64,000 nt of DNA from Microbacterium sp. (lineage in GTDB: Bacteria > Actinomycetota > Actinomycetes > Actinomycetales > Microbacteriaceae). A program made the translations under genes and the position numbers. The notes beneath the pieces are model-generated. The model was not told the origin of the DNA, searched no databases, and saw only the letters and a program-made list of their open reading frames with translations. Where the stretch lies: assembly GCA_013823625.1 (NCBI GenBank), contig PNMM01000001.1, positions 62,001 to 126,000 of the forward strand, read 5' to 3'. Below are positions 50,531 to 59,072 of the stretch, in pieces. Position 1 is the stretch's first letter; every line of letters begins with the position of its first letter.

Positions 50531-52962
50531 ATCGCGCCGACGTGGCATCTCGCCGCTCGGGCTCCGGGCGTCACACGCTTCGGGGCGTCGCTGTAGTCGG
50601 CGCGCTGACGCTCGCGGTGTCCTTCGTGGTGCCCCTCAGCACAGCACACGCTCGTGAACTCCCGGTCGCCGACGACGAGGTATCGCTCGTTCCGATGCTC
50701 GCGATTGACGTCGCTGACTTTGTCGCCGAGGCGGCCGAGCTTCCGAGTGAACTCGAGGCGGCCCTCGAGCGCGATGCGGGCATCAGCGGTGCCGAATGGC
50801 TCGCGCAGGCTGAGGCGAGCGAGGTGGGCATTGAGGTGGTGGATGCCCTGCGCGACCACATTGACGTGCACGGTGCACGGCTCGAGGGCCTCGAGCTCGT
50901 CGTCACCGTGGGTTCTGCATCCGACGCCGAGGTCGTCGAAAGCGTCGGAGCGATTGCCGAAATCGGTGCTCGCGTTGATCGTGACGACAACGTTCTTGGG
51001 GGGCTGCAGCCCGCCGCCGACCTGCGAGGCGGCACCCCGTATCTCTTCAGCGGCAACAGCATGCGCTGCTCCGTTGGGTTTGTCGGAGTTGACAACGTCA
51101 CCGCTCAAGCGCAGATCATGTCGGCGGGGCACTGCGAAGGCGATGGGCTGCTGCGCAACGCAGCCACCAGTAATCTTCCGACCGTGTCGGGGGGCTCGGT
51201 CGGCGGGCCTCTGCAGACCATTGGCGATGCAGGACTTCACGTGGCGGGCGCTTACCCCAACCCCGGTTATGTGGACTTCGCGTACTACGACCTCGGCATA
51301 ACTCCGGTCACAGGCGCTGGGTGGACGCCGAAGCCTGAAGTGGTGACCTGGGGTGGGTCATCCAGCGGTGCACCACTCTCTTCTGCACCGCTTGTTATCC
51401 GTGACGCGGGCCCGGCAATGGTCGGATCAACGTTGTGCAAGTCGGGGGCGACCACAGGCTGGACCTGCGGGCCGATCACCGGGGTCGACCAGATCCGGGC
51501 CGTCGGCCCGGGCAGTACCTGCCCGCCGACGTCTTCCAGCTACTACTGCGTTGGCGGCATCGTAGCCAGCGTGTGTGTGCGCTCCGGCGACAGTGGTGGT
51601 GCCGCCATGGTCGGCAGCCGCGCGGTCGGCATCACCTCAGCATCTTCAGTGATATCGGGAACGTGTAGCGGAGGCGGCATCGCGGTCTTCTCGACGCTGT
51701 ACTCCACGAACCCTGCGTTCGAGCAGGTCAACAAGGTGTTTCCCCGCTGGGAACCTCTGGTCGCTGTTGAGCAACCATCGTTAACGATCACTGGCACCGT
51801 GTTCTCGGGCACGTTGGATCAGGGTGGAACTCGTCACTCGGTCGACGTCACTTTCAGTAACGGGGAGAAGCGTTCAACGTCGGTCAATGCCGACGGAACG
51901 TGGCTAGTTGACACCTCGACTACCAGCCCCATCACGAAGACGTACTCGGTGGTGGCTCGATGGAGGCTAGGTTCGTTTTCCACCCCAATCACCGGGACCT
52001 TGCAAGGTATCGATACGGCACGACTGTTCGGCGCTGACCGGTACGCAACTCCCGTCGAGATCGCTCGGGCGCAGTTTCCCGGAACGAGCACGCCCACCGG
52101 GCCGGTGACCCCCGGTGTGCCGGTCGTGTACCTCGCGAACGGAGCATCCTTTCCCGATGCCCTGAGCGCAGGGCCCGCGTCTGCGCTCGAAGGCGGGCCG
52201 ATGCTCTTGACGCCGTCGAGCTCGTTGCCGGCCGTGGTGGCCGCCGAGCTCGATCGCTTGAACCCGCAGAGTGTCGTTGTCGTCGGCGGAACCGGTGTCG
52301 TTTCTGACGCCGTGGCCGCTGCCGCGGGCTCTTTTGCCACGTCAGGCTTCGTGCGCATCGGTGGTCAAGACCGCTATGAAACCTCACGCCTGATCGCTGC
52401 GCGCATGTTGGCCAACGGGCTCGTGACCGGCCAACCGCTGTGGGTCGCCACGGGCGCCAACTTTCCCGATGCGCTCTCAGCCGGTGCCGCCGCAGCGGCG
52501 CAGGGCGTTCCGATTTTGCTCGTGAACGGAGCCGCGTCAACCCTCGACCCGACAACTGCTGCCTTCGTCAACGGCCAGTTGCAAAGTTCGGTCGTCGACA
52601 TCGCGGGGGGAACGGGTGCCGTGAGCGCGGGCATCCAGTCGTCGCTCGATGCTCTCGCGAGTACGACCAGCGTGACACGACGCGGCGGAAGCGACCGTTT
52701 CAGCACGTCGCTCTTGATCAACCAAGCGGCCTACGGTGGCTCGGCGCCCGAAGTGTTTCTCGCGTACGGCTTCAACTTTCCTGACGCCCTGGCCGGCAGC
52801 GTGATGGCGGGCTTGCGCGGTGGCCCGCTCTACATCACCGAGACCCCGTGCGTTCGAACGGGAGTCGTCGAGCATGTGCTCGATCTGAGCCCGAGCCGCG
52901 TCACCGTCTTTGGCGGTTCGGCGATCGTCAGCGATGCGGCACGCGACCTCGTGCGCTGCTGA
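50521..52962 (+). CDS. Secreted S1-type (streptogrisin/alpha-lytic-like) serine protease with C-terminal CWB2 repeats
   Basis: IMSAGHCEGDG (His), CVRSGDSGGAAMVGSRAVGITSAS (Ser); CWB2 units TARLFGADRYATPVEIARAQF, FVRIGGQDRYETSRLIAARM, VTRRGGSDRFSTSLLINQAAY. Overlaps the previous CWB2 gene by 10 nt. Confidence 0.88.
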   Translation: MRLNRADVASRRSGSGRHTLRGVAVVGALTLAVSFVVPLSTAHARELPVADDEVSLVPMLAIDVADFVAEAAELPSELEAALERDAGISGAEWLAQAEASEVGIEVVDALRDHIDVHGARLEGLELVVTVGSASDAEVVESVGAIAEIGARVDRDDNVLGGLQPAADLRGGTPYLFSGNSMRCSVGFVGVDNVTAQAQIMSAGHCEGDGLLRNAATSNLPTVSGGSVGGPLQTIGDAGLHVAGAYPNPGYVDFAYYDLGITPVTGAGWTPKPEVVTWGGSSSGAPLSSAPLVIRDAGPAMVGSTLCKSGATTGWTCGPITGVDQIRAVGPGSTCPPTSSSYYCVGGIVASVCVRSGDSGGAAMVGSRAVGITSASSVISGTCSGGGIAVFSTLYSTNPAFEQVNKVFPRWEPLVAVEQPSLTITGTVFSGTLDQGGTRHSVDVTFSNGEKRSTSVNADGTWLVDTSTTSPITKTYSVVARWRLGSFSTPITGTLQGIDTARLFGADRYATPVEIARAQFPGTSTPTGPVTPGVPVVYLANGASFPDALSAGPASALEGGPMLLTPSSSLPAVVAAELDRLNPQSVVVVGGTGVVSDAVAAAAGSFATSGFVRIGGQDRYETSRLIAARMLANGLVTGQPLWVATGANFPDALSAGAAAAAQGVPILLVNGAASTLDPTTAAFVNGQLQSSVVDIAGGTGAVSAGIQSSLDALASTTSVTRRGGSDRFSTSLLINQAAYGGSAPEVFLAYGFNFPDALAGSVMAGLRGGPLYITETPCVRTGVVEHVLDLSPSRVTVFGGSAIVSDAARDLVRC

Positions 52963-52970
52963 CCGGCACC

Positions 52971-52976
52971 TACACT
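52971..52976 (+). promoter_or_regulatory. Putative -10 box (TACACT), 6 nt before GTG of galE
   Basis: TACACT-GAACGA-GTG. Confidence 0.4.
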
Positions 52977-52982
52977 GAACGA

Positions 52983-53939
52983 GTGCGTGTACTCGTTACC
53001 GGGGGATCCGGCTACATCGGTTCGCACATCTGCCGATTGCTGACCGAGCGCGGCGACACACCGGTGGTGGTCGACGACTTCGTGTTTGGGCTGCGTCACC
53101 GGGTGGCAGGCATTTCGCACCATGAACTCGACCTCGCAGCGCCCAGCGCAAGCGCGGCACTTCTCGAGATTCTGCGCGACGAGCACGTCGACGCGGTCAT
53201 CCACTTGGCCGCGCGCAAGCAAGTGGGTGAGTCGGTCGCGCGACCGCTCTGGTACCACGCACAGAACCTGGGTGGCCTCACGGCCGTACTCGAGGCGATG
53301 GTCGCAGCGGGTGTGCAGAACCTCGTGTTCTCGAGCTCGGCCGCTGTCTATGGCGACGCTGACGGAGTGGTCACCGAGCGCGCGCCGACCGTGCCCGTCA
53401 ACCCCTACGGCCAAACGAAACTCGCGGGCGAGTGGATGGCGGCCGACGTCGCCCGGGCCGAAGGCCTGCGCGTGACGAGCTTGCGCTACTTCAACGTGGC
53501 GGGTGCTGGCTGGCCCGACCTTGCCGACACTGCCGTGCTCAACCTCGTGCCGATGGTGCTCGAACGCCTCGAAGCCGGCGAGTCGCCTCAGATCTTTGGC
53601 GACGACTATCCCACCGTCGACGGAACCTGCGTGCGCGACTTTGTGCACGTTCGCGACCTCGCCGAGGCGCACCTCGCGGTGCTCGACGCGTTGCCGGGGC
53701 AGCCTGGGCCCCACCGGGTCTACAACGTGGGCACGGGGCAGGGGGCAAGCGTGCGTGAGGTTGTCGAGGGCATCCGTCGACGGCTGGTGGATGCCCCGCC
53801 GGCCGTCACGCGTCCCCGCCGGCCTGGCGACCCGGCCGCCGTCGTCGCCGACGTTTCTCTCATCGCCGACGAGCTCGGCTGGCGTGCCCGCCACACTCTT
53901 GACGACATTCTCGACTCGGTCATCGCCGCGCGTTCGTAA
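52983..53939 (+). CDS. galE: UDP-glucose 4-epimerase
   Basis: VRVLVTGGSGYIGSHICRLLTERGDTPVVVDDFVFGLRHRV ... IHLAARKQVGESVARPLWYHAQNLGGLTAVLEAM ... NPYGQTKLAGEWM ... RYFNVAGAGWPDL. GTG 52983. Confidence 0.92.
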   Translation: MRVLVTGGSGYIGSHICRLLTERGDTPVVVDDFVFGLRHRVAGISHHELDLAAPSASAALLEILRDEHVDAVIHLAARKQVGESVARPLWYHAQNLGGLTAVLEAMVAAGVQNLVFSSSAAVYGDADGVVTERAPTVPVNPYGQTKLAGEWMAADVARAEGLRVTSLRYFNVAGAGWPDLADTAVLNLVPMVLERLEAGESPQIFGDDYPTVDGTCVRDFVHVRDLAEAHLAVLDALPGQPGPHRVYNVGTGQGASVREVVEGIRRRLVDAPPAVTRPRRPGDPAAVVADVSLIADELGWRARHTLDDILDSVIAARS

Positions 53940-54078
53940 CCTGCCGCTGCCCGCTCGCGTACCCCTCAGGGGTGGCGTGGTTTCGCGCAAAGTTCGGCGC
54001 GACAAATAGGTGAAGAAGGGTTATGGTTTTGTCGAACGCGAACTTCTCTCGCGCATCCTCGAACCCGGACCGGTGACC

Positions 54079-57000
54079 ATGTCGACCTCGTTCACGCCCA
54101 TTGCCTCGCGCTCGCGCGCCCAGCAGATTCTCGCCGCCCTCGTCGCCGCCGCCCTCGCGGTGAGCGCGAGCGTGCTCGGTTCGGCGCCGCAGGCCAATGC
54201 TGCGCCCAGCGCGAGCATCACGGGCACCGTCACGGCGGCTGAGGGTGGTGCGCCGGTCGAGGGCATCACCGCGCGGTGGTACAAGTTCAACGAGTTCGGC
54301 GGATACTTTGCGGGCGACACCGTGACGACGGGCCCCGACGGCACCTATACGTTCAGCGGGCTTGAGCCGGGTCTCTACTCGGTCAACTTCGTCGACGACA
54401 CGAACCTGTATCTCAGCATGTGGGTGGCCGACGCCGACCCATTCACGACGAACTATCGCATGGAACTCGCCGATGGCGACCTCTTTACGGGCGCCGACGT
54501 CTCGCTCTTGCGCGCGGGCTCCATCACCGGAACGGTGCGCGACGCTGCGACCAACGCCCCACTTGAGGCTGTCGAGGTGAGTGCCGAAATCAACCGGGAA
54601 GGCCTTTTGTACTTTGGCAATGCCGTGACGAACGCCGACGGCGAGTACGCCCTGGTTGGCTTGCGGCCGGGCGACGCGTGGGTGCTCACCTTCAATGGCC
54701 AAGCTCAGGGCTACATTGTCGAGTACTTCGACGACGCCCAGAATGCGGCCGACGCTACCCCCGTCGTGGTGGCCCCGGGCGAAGTAACGGCAGGTGTTGA
54801 CGCCACACTGGCCCGCGGTGGAACCATCAGCGGCTCGATCACCCGTGCCGCAAGCCCCGGAACTCCGGTTGAGGGGGTTGAGGTTCGCGCTGAAGGAAGC
54901 AACTCGACCTTCTTCGCCAACACCGCAGCCGACGGCACGTTCCAGATCTCGGCGCTGCCCGACGGCGACTACCGTGTGGTTTCTGACGATGCCCCGGGCT
55001 TGGTGTCGCGGTGGTGGGATGGCGCGTACAGCTTTTTCGACGCGGAGGTCATCACCGTAAGCGGCGGAGAGACCGTCACGGGCATCGACATCGCGCTTGA
55101 AGAAAGCGGAACAATCTCGGGAAGGGTGACTGGACCGACTGGCGACCCTCTTGCCGACGTTGAGGTCATTGCTGAGCTCGGCACCAGCCCAGACACGCTG
55201 TACACGACCACTGACGCCAATGGCGAATACGTTCTTGAGGGGGTAGGGCCGTCAACCTACTTGGTGTACTTCCAGCCCTCCGAGTCTGTCAACGTGCAGT
55301 CTCAGTACTGGCCCGGCGTGACTCTCATCGCTGATGCCACGCCCGTGCAGGGCATTGTCGCCGGCGCTGTCTCGGGCATCGACGTTCAGCTTCCAGAAGG
55401 CTCCATCATCAGCGGTACCGTCACCGACGAGGTGTCGACCGACCCGATCGCCGGCCTCACGGTCTACGTCGAGTCGCGATCGAACCAAACCGGACGCTAT
55501 GTGTCGACGGATGCCTCGGGCAACTGGGTCTCGATGGGACTTCCGGGTGCTTCCGACTACACCGTTGAGTTCATCGACTACTTCGACGTCTATGTCTCTG
55601 AGTACTACGACGGAGTGCGTCGAGAGGCCGACGCGACCCGGTTGACCGCGACGGTCGGCGAGACGCTCGGCGGCATCGACGCGTCGCTCGTGCAAGCCGC
55701 TTCGGTCTCAGGGCGGGTTGTCGATGAGTCGGGCGAGGGCCTCGACGGAATCGAGGTGCGGTTCGGCCTTGATGGGCAATTCGCCGAAGGCTCGCGGTCG
55801 GTCAGAACGGCCCCCGATGGCAGATTCACGATCGAGGGGCTTACCCCCGGGCAACACCGAGTTCTGATCGGTGACTTGTTCAGTGAGCCGCAGCTCTATC
55901 GCGCCGAATGGTTCGACAACACGTATGTGCCGAGCGAAGCGTCTTTGGTGTCGTTGCTGGCGGGAGAAGACATCATCGGGTTCGACGTTGAGCTCGCGCC
56001 GAACAGCGCGCCTGAGGTTCCCGAAGCAACGGAGGTGTCGCTCTCGAATCTTGAGTCGGGCTACCCGACCGTCAGCTTCACGCTGCCGACCTCAGGGCCG
56101 ACCCCGTACGGTGTGCAGGCCGTCATCAACTTCGGTTCCAACGGTCGCGAGTACACCGGCTCGACGTTTGACTCGCTCGAGTGGAACCTGGCCGAGCCGT
56201 GGTTCTGGGCCGACTACGACGGTCACGCGCGCCTGTCGGCGCAGACGTTTGGCGCAGATGGACAGAGTGCAGCTGTGCGCGAGCTATTCACGGTGGGTGA
56301 TGGGCCCAGCTACCCCGTCACACCGGAACCGCAGCTTGTCTCTGCCGGTGGCTCGTCGTTTACCGTGTCGTGGGACATCGGCGAGAGCGGCGACGGAGTC
56401 GACTACTGGACGTGGGATCTCTTCACGGTCGGCGTGCCCGGTGAGCCCTACCTGCAAACGGGATATGAGCAGGGCGGCGACCGGTACTCGTCAACGCAGA
56501 CGATCAGCGGGCTTGAGCCCAACACGCAGTACGAGCTGTATGTGATGGGATTCACCGACACCGACAACACCTACTGGGGTCAGGGCTTCTTCTCGACGAC
56601 TGAGGGCCCCGAGGTTCTCGCGTTCACCGAGAGCCCTGTGCCGACCCTGACCGGTGGCCCGCGGGTCGGTGGCCTTCTGACCGCGAGTGCGGGTGCGTGG
56701 GCTCCTGCACCCGTCGACCTGCAGTATCAGTGGATGCGCGACGGCGCTCCGATTGCCGGCGCTCAAGGGGCGACCTACGCGCCGACCGCCAGTGATGTTG
56801 GGGCGAGACTCAGCGTGAGCGTCACGGGTTCGAAGTCGGGATACCTCACGACGATGCGCACTTCGACCGAGACGACCCCGGTGGTCGACCTCGCCGACGC
56901 AACAAGTGATCGCCTCGCCGGTGCTGACCGCTTTGAGACGGCGGTTGCGGTGTCGGAGAGTGCCTACGCTCCGGGAGTGTCCGTCGTGTATCTCGCGACC

Positions 57001-57813
57001 GGATCCGGATTCCCCGATGCACTGTCTGCCGCTGCGGCATCGGCGAACGTCGGAGGTCCGCTGCTGGTGACCGCGCCGAATAGCCTTCCCGCCGTCGTGA
57101 GAGACGAACTCGTTCGTCTCGATCCTCAGCGAGTGATCGTCGTGGGCGGGCCCACCGTCGTCTCTGAGTCAGTGCTCGATGCCGTCGACGCGCTGCTGCC
57201 GAGCGCCACGGTCGAGCGGCAGTTCGGTGCCGACCGATACGAGACGTCACGCGAAATCGCGCTCGACGCCTTCGTGCCGGGCGCGACACCCATCGCATTC
57301 ATTGCCACGGGGCGCAACTTCCCCGACGCTCTCGCTGCCTCGGCGGCGGCCGGGTCCCTCGGCGCGCCGGTGATTCTTGTTGACGGCTCGTCGTCGGTGC
57401 TCGATGCGTCCACCATTGCGTTGCTGTCAACCCTGCAGGTCGAGCGCGTGGCAATTGCGGGCGGAACGGCCGTGGTGAGCGCCCCCATCGAAAGTGCTTT
57501 GCGAACCCTGCTGGGCTCGGCAAATGTCACCCGATTTGGCGGTGCCGATCGATACCTCACGGCCGTGGCGATCAACGACGGCAACTTCATGTCGGCGAGT
57601 CGCGTGTACTTCGCAACGGGTCGAGACTTCCCTGACGCCTTGGCCGGTGCGGCGCTTGCCGGCGCGCAGGGGGCGCCGCTCTACACCGTGCCCGGCACGT
57701 GTGTACCGCGGGAGGTGCTCGACAGCATGGCCGGCCTCGGCGCGAGCGAGTACGTCATGCTGGGAGGAACAGGAGTGTTGTCGGCCTCGGTCGCATCACT
57801 CACCGCCTGCTAA
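54079..57813 (+). CDS. Large secreted stalk-like protein: tandem carboxypeptidase-regulatory/SdrD-like repeats, Fn3- and Ig-like regions, C-terminal CWB2 repeats
   Basis: Signal peptide MSTSFTPIASRSRAQQILAALVAAALAVSASVLGSAPQANA; six SITGTV-like units; CWB2 units SDRLAGADRFETAVAVSES, VERQFGADRYETSREIALDAF, VTRFGGADRYLTAVAINDGNF. Confidence 0.88.
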   Translation: MSTSFTPIASRSRAQQILAALVAAALAVSASVLGSAPQANAAPSASITGTVTAAEGGAPVEGITARWYKFNEFGGYFAGDTVTTGPDGTYTFSGLEPGLYSVNFVDDTNLYLSMWVADADPFTTNYRMELADGDLFTGADVSLLRAGSITGTVRDAATNAPLEAVEVSAEINREGLLYFGNAVTNADGEYALVGLRPGDAWVLTFNGQAQGYIVEYFDDAQNAADATPVVVAPGEVTAGVDATLARGGTISGSITRAASPGTPVEGVEVRAEGSNSTFFANTAADGTFQISALPDGDYRVVSDDAPGLVSRWWDGAYSFFDAEVITVSGGETVTGIDIALEESGTISGRVTGPTGDPLADVEVIAELGTSPDTLYTTTDANGEYVLEGVGPSTYLVYFQPSESVNVQSQYWPGVTLIADATPVQGIVAGAVSGIDVQLPEGSIISGTVTDEVSTDPIAGLTVYVESRSNQTGRYVSTDASGNWVSMGLPGASDYTVEFIDYFDVYVSEYYDGVRREADATRLTATVGETLGGIDASLVQAASVSGRVVDESGEGLDGIEVRFGLDGQFAEGSRSVRTAPDGRFTIEGLTPGQHRVLIGDLFSEPQLYRAEWFDNTYVPSEASLVSLLAGEDIIGFDVELAPNSAPEVPEATEVSLSNLESGYPTVSFTLPTSGPTPYGVQAVINFGSNGREYTGSTFDSLEWNLAEPWFWADYDGHARLSAQTFGADGQSAAVRELFTVGDGPSYPVTPEPQLVSAGGSSFTVSWDIGESGDGVDYWTWDLFTVGVPGEPYLQTGYEQGGDRYSSTQTISGLEPNTQYELYVMGFTDTDNTYWGQGFFSTTEGPEVLAFTESPVPTLTGGPRVGGLLTASAGAWAPAPVDLQYQWMRDGAPIAGAQGATYAPTASDVGARLSVSVTGSKSGYLTTMRTSTETTPVVDLADATSDRLAGADRFETAVAVSESAYAPGVSVVYLATGSGFPDALSAAAASANVGGPLLVTAPNSLPAVVRDELVRLDPQRVIVVGGPTVVSESVLDAVDALLPSATVERQFGADRYETSREIALDAFVPGATPIAFIATGRNFPDALAASAAAGSLGAPVILVDGSSSVLDASTIALLSTLQVERVAIAGGTAVVSAPIESALRTLLGSANVTRFGGADRYLTAVAINDGNFMSASRVYFATGRDFPDALAGAALAGAQGAPLYTVPGTCVPREVLDSMAGLGASEYVMLGGTGVLSASVASLTAC
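54214..56010 (+). repeat. Six tandem ~100-aa carboxypeptidase-regulatory/SdrD-like repeats within the CDS
   Basis: Unit starts: SITGTVTAAEG, SITGTVRDAAT, TISGSITRAAS, TISGRVTGPTG, IISGTVTDEVS, SVSGRVVDESG, each followed by a [DN]GxYxxxGLxPGxY-type motif. Confidence 0.75.
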
Positions 57814-57821
57814 CGACGTCG

Positions 57822-59072
57822 TCAGTCGAAGCGGCCGCGCCACGATCTGTTGCGCGCGGCCGCAAAGGCTGAGGTCACAAAGAGCAGTAGGCCACCTTCG
57901 AAGAGCAGGTAGCTTTCGGTCATGCTCACGGTCGCGAGCAACACGAGCGTGAGCGCGGGCCACACATAGACAGTGCTGCGGCGATCGGTCGCCACAATCC
58001 ACGCGCGCACGAAGGCCAAGCTCAACGCGGCGAGAAGCACGATGATGCCCGCGAGCCCCAATTGCAGCCAGATGTCGGCATAAGCGTTGAGGGCGGAATC
58101 GGGATGCCCCCCACTGCTCGATCGCACGCTCGAGAACGGGTACACCTCGGTGGGCCAGATACCCACCCACCCCCAGCCGAGCACGGGTTGTTGCGCGACG
58201 AGGTCTCCGACCGCGCTCCAGACACTCGTGCGTTCTGAGACCTCGGCAGCAGCATCCACGAAGCCCACCAGCGGGCCGCGGAAGACCCACGCCAGCACGG
58301 CGAACACGAGCGCCGAGATGAGAAGCACCGATTGTGTCGCGCGCCGGGCGGTCGCTTCTTGGCGGCGGATCAGCACGAGAGCAAGGCCAACAACGAGCAC
58401 GGCGGCGAGCACCAGCAGGGCCACGGGGGAGCGCGCAAAGATGATCGTCGCTCCGGCGAGAGTGAGTGAGTAGGCGGTCAGGCCCCGCGAGACCGAACGT
58501 GTGCGGAACTCGATCCAGAAGCTCAACGCCGCGAGAGCACCGAGAAAGGCGAAGGCGTTACGGGTGCCCACGATGCCCTGCACGGGGCCGCCCTCGGAGA
58601 GGTCACCCGTGATGCCGATCCACAAGAACGGGGTGTCGAAGAGAACCCCGCTGAGGATCTCGAGCGCGAACGATGCCGTCAAGATGACGCGCAGGGCGTT
58701 GCCTACAGCGCGAACGAGCTGAATGAGGTCACGCACCAGGGCGATGTAGACGCCGAGAAAAGCGTAGGCAGCGGCGTAGGCGAGACCGCCGAGGGTCGCC
58801 CAGGTGTACTGGCTCCAGATGATGCTGACGGTCATGAGCGACAACAACGCGATGAGCGAAATGGGCAAGACGCCTCGCCACTCAACGCGCTCTGGTTGAC
58901 CGGCAAGGCTGAGAGCGGCGAGCACGACGAGCGCTGAGAGTATGGCGATACTGCCCGGCCACCCGAACAGAGCTCGAACCGCGAAGGTCGCGAGCGCTAC
59001 GCCAACGATGGTTTCGGTGAGCGCTTGCGTGAAGCGCGGCGACGAGAGAAAGGCACGCGCGGCGGCGATCAT
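57822..59072 (-). CDS. O-antigen ligase/polymerase-like membrane protein (Wzy/WaaL superfamily)
   Basis: Polytopic; GTRNAFAFLGALAALSFWIEF ... QQPVLGWGWVGIWPTEVYPFSS...HPDSALNAYADIWLQLGLAGIIV. Confidence 0.85.
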   Translation of the reverse strand: MIAAARAFLSSPRFTQALTETIVGVALATFAVRALFGWPGSIAILSALVVLAALSLAGQPERVEWRGVLPISLIALLSLMTVSIIWSQYTWATLGGLAYAAAYAFLGVYIALVRDLIQLVRAVGNALRVILTASFALEILSGVLFDTPFLWIGITGDLSEGGPVQGIVGTRNAFAFLGALAALSFWIEFRTRSVSRGLTAYSLTLAGATIIFARSPVALLVLAAVLVVGLALVLIRRQEATARRATQSVLLISALVFAVLAWVFRGPLVGFVDAAAEVSERTSVWSAVGDLVAQQPVLGWGWVGIWPTEVYPFSSVRSSSGGHPDSALNAYADIWLQLGLAGIIVLLAALSLAFVRAWIVATDRRSTVYVWPALTLVLLATVSMTESYLLFEGGLLLFVTSAFAAARNRSWRGRFD

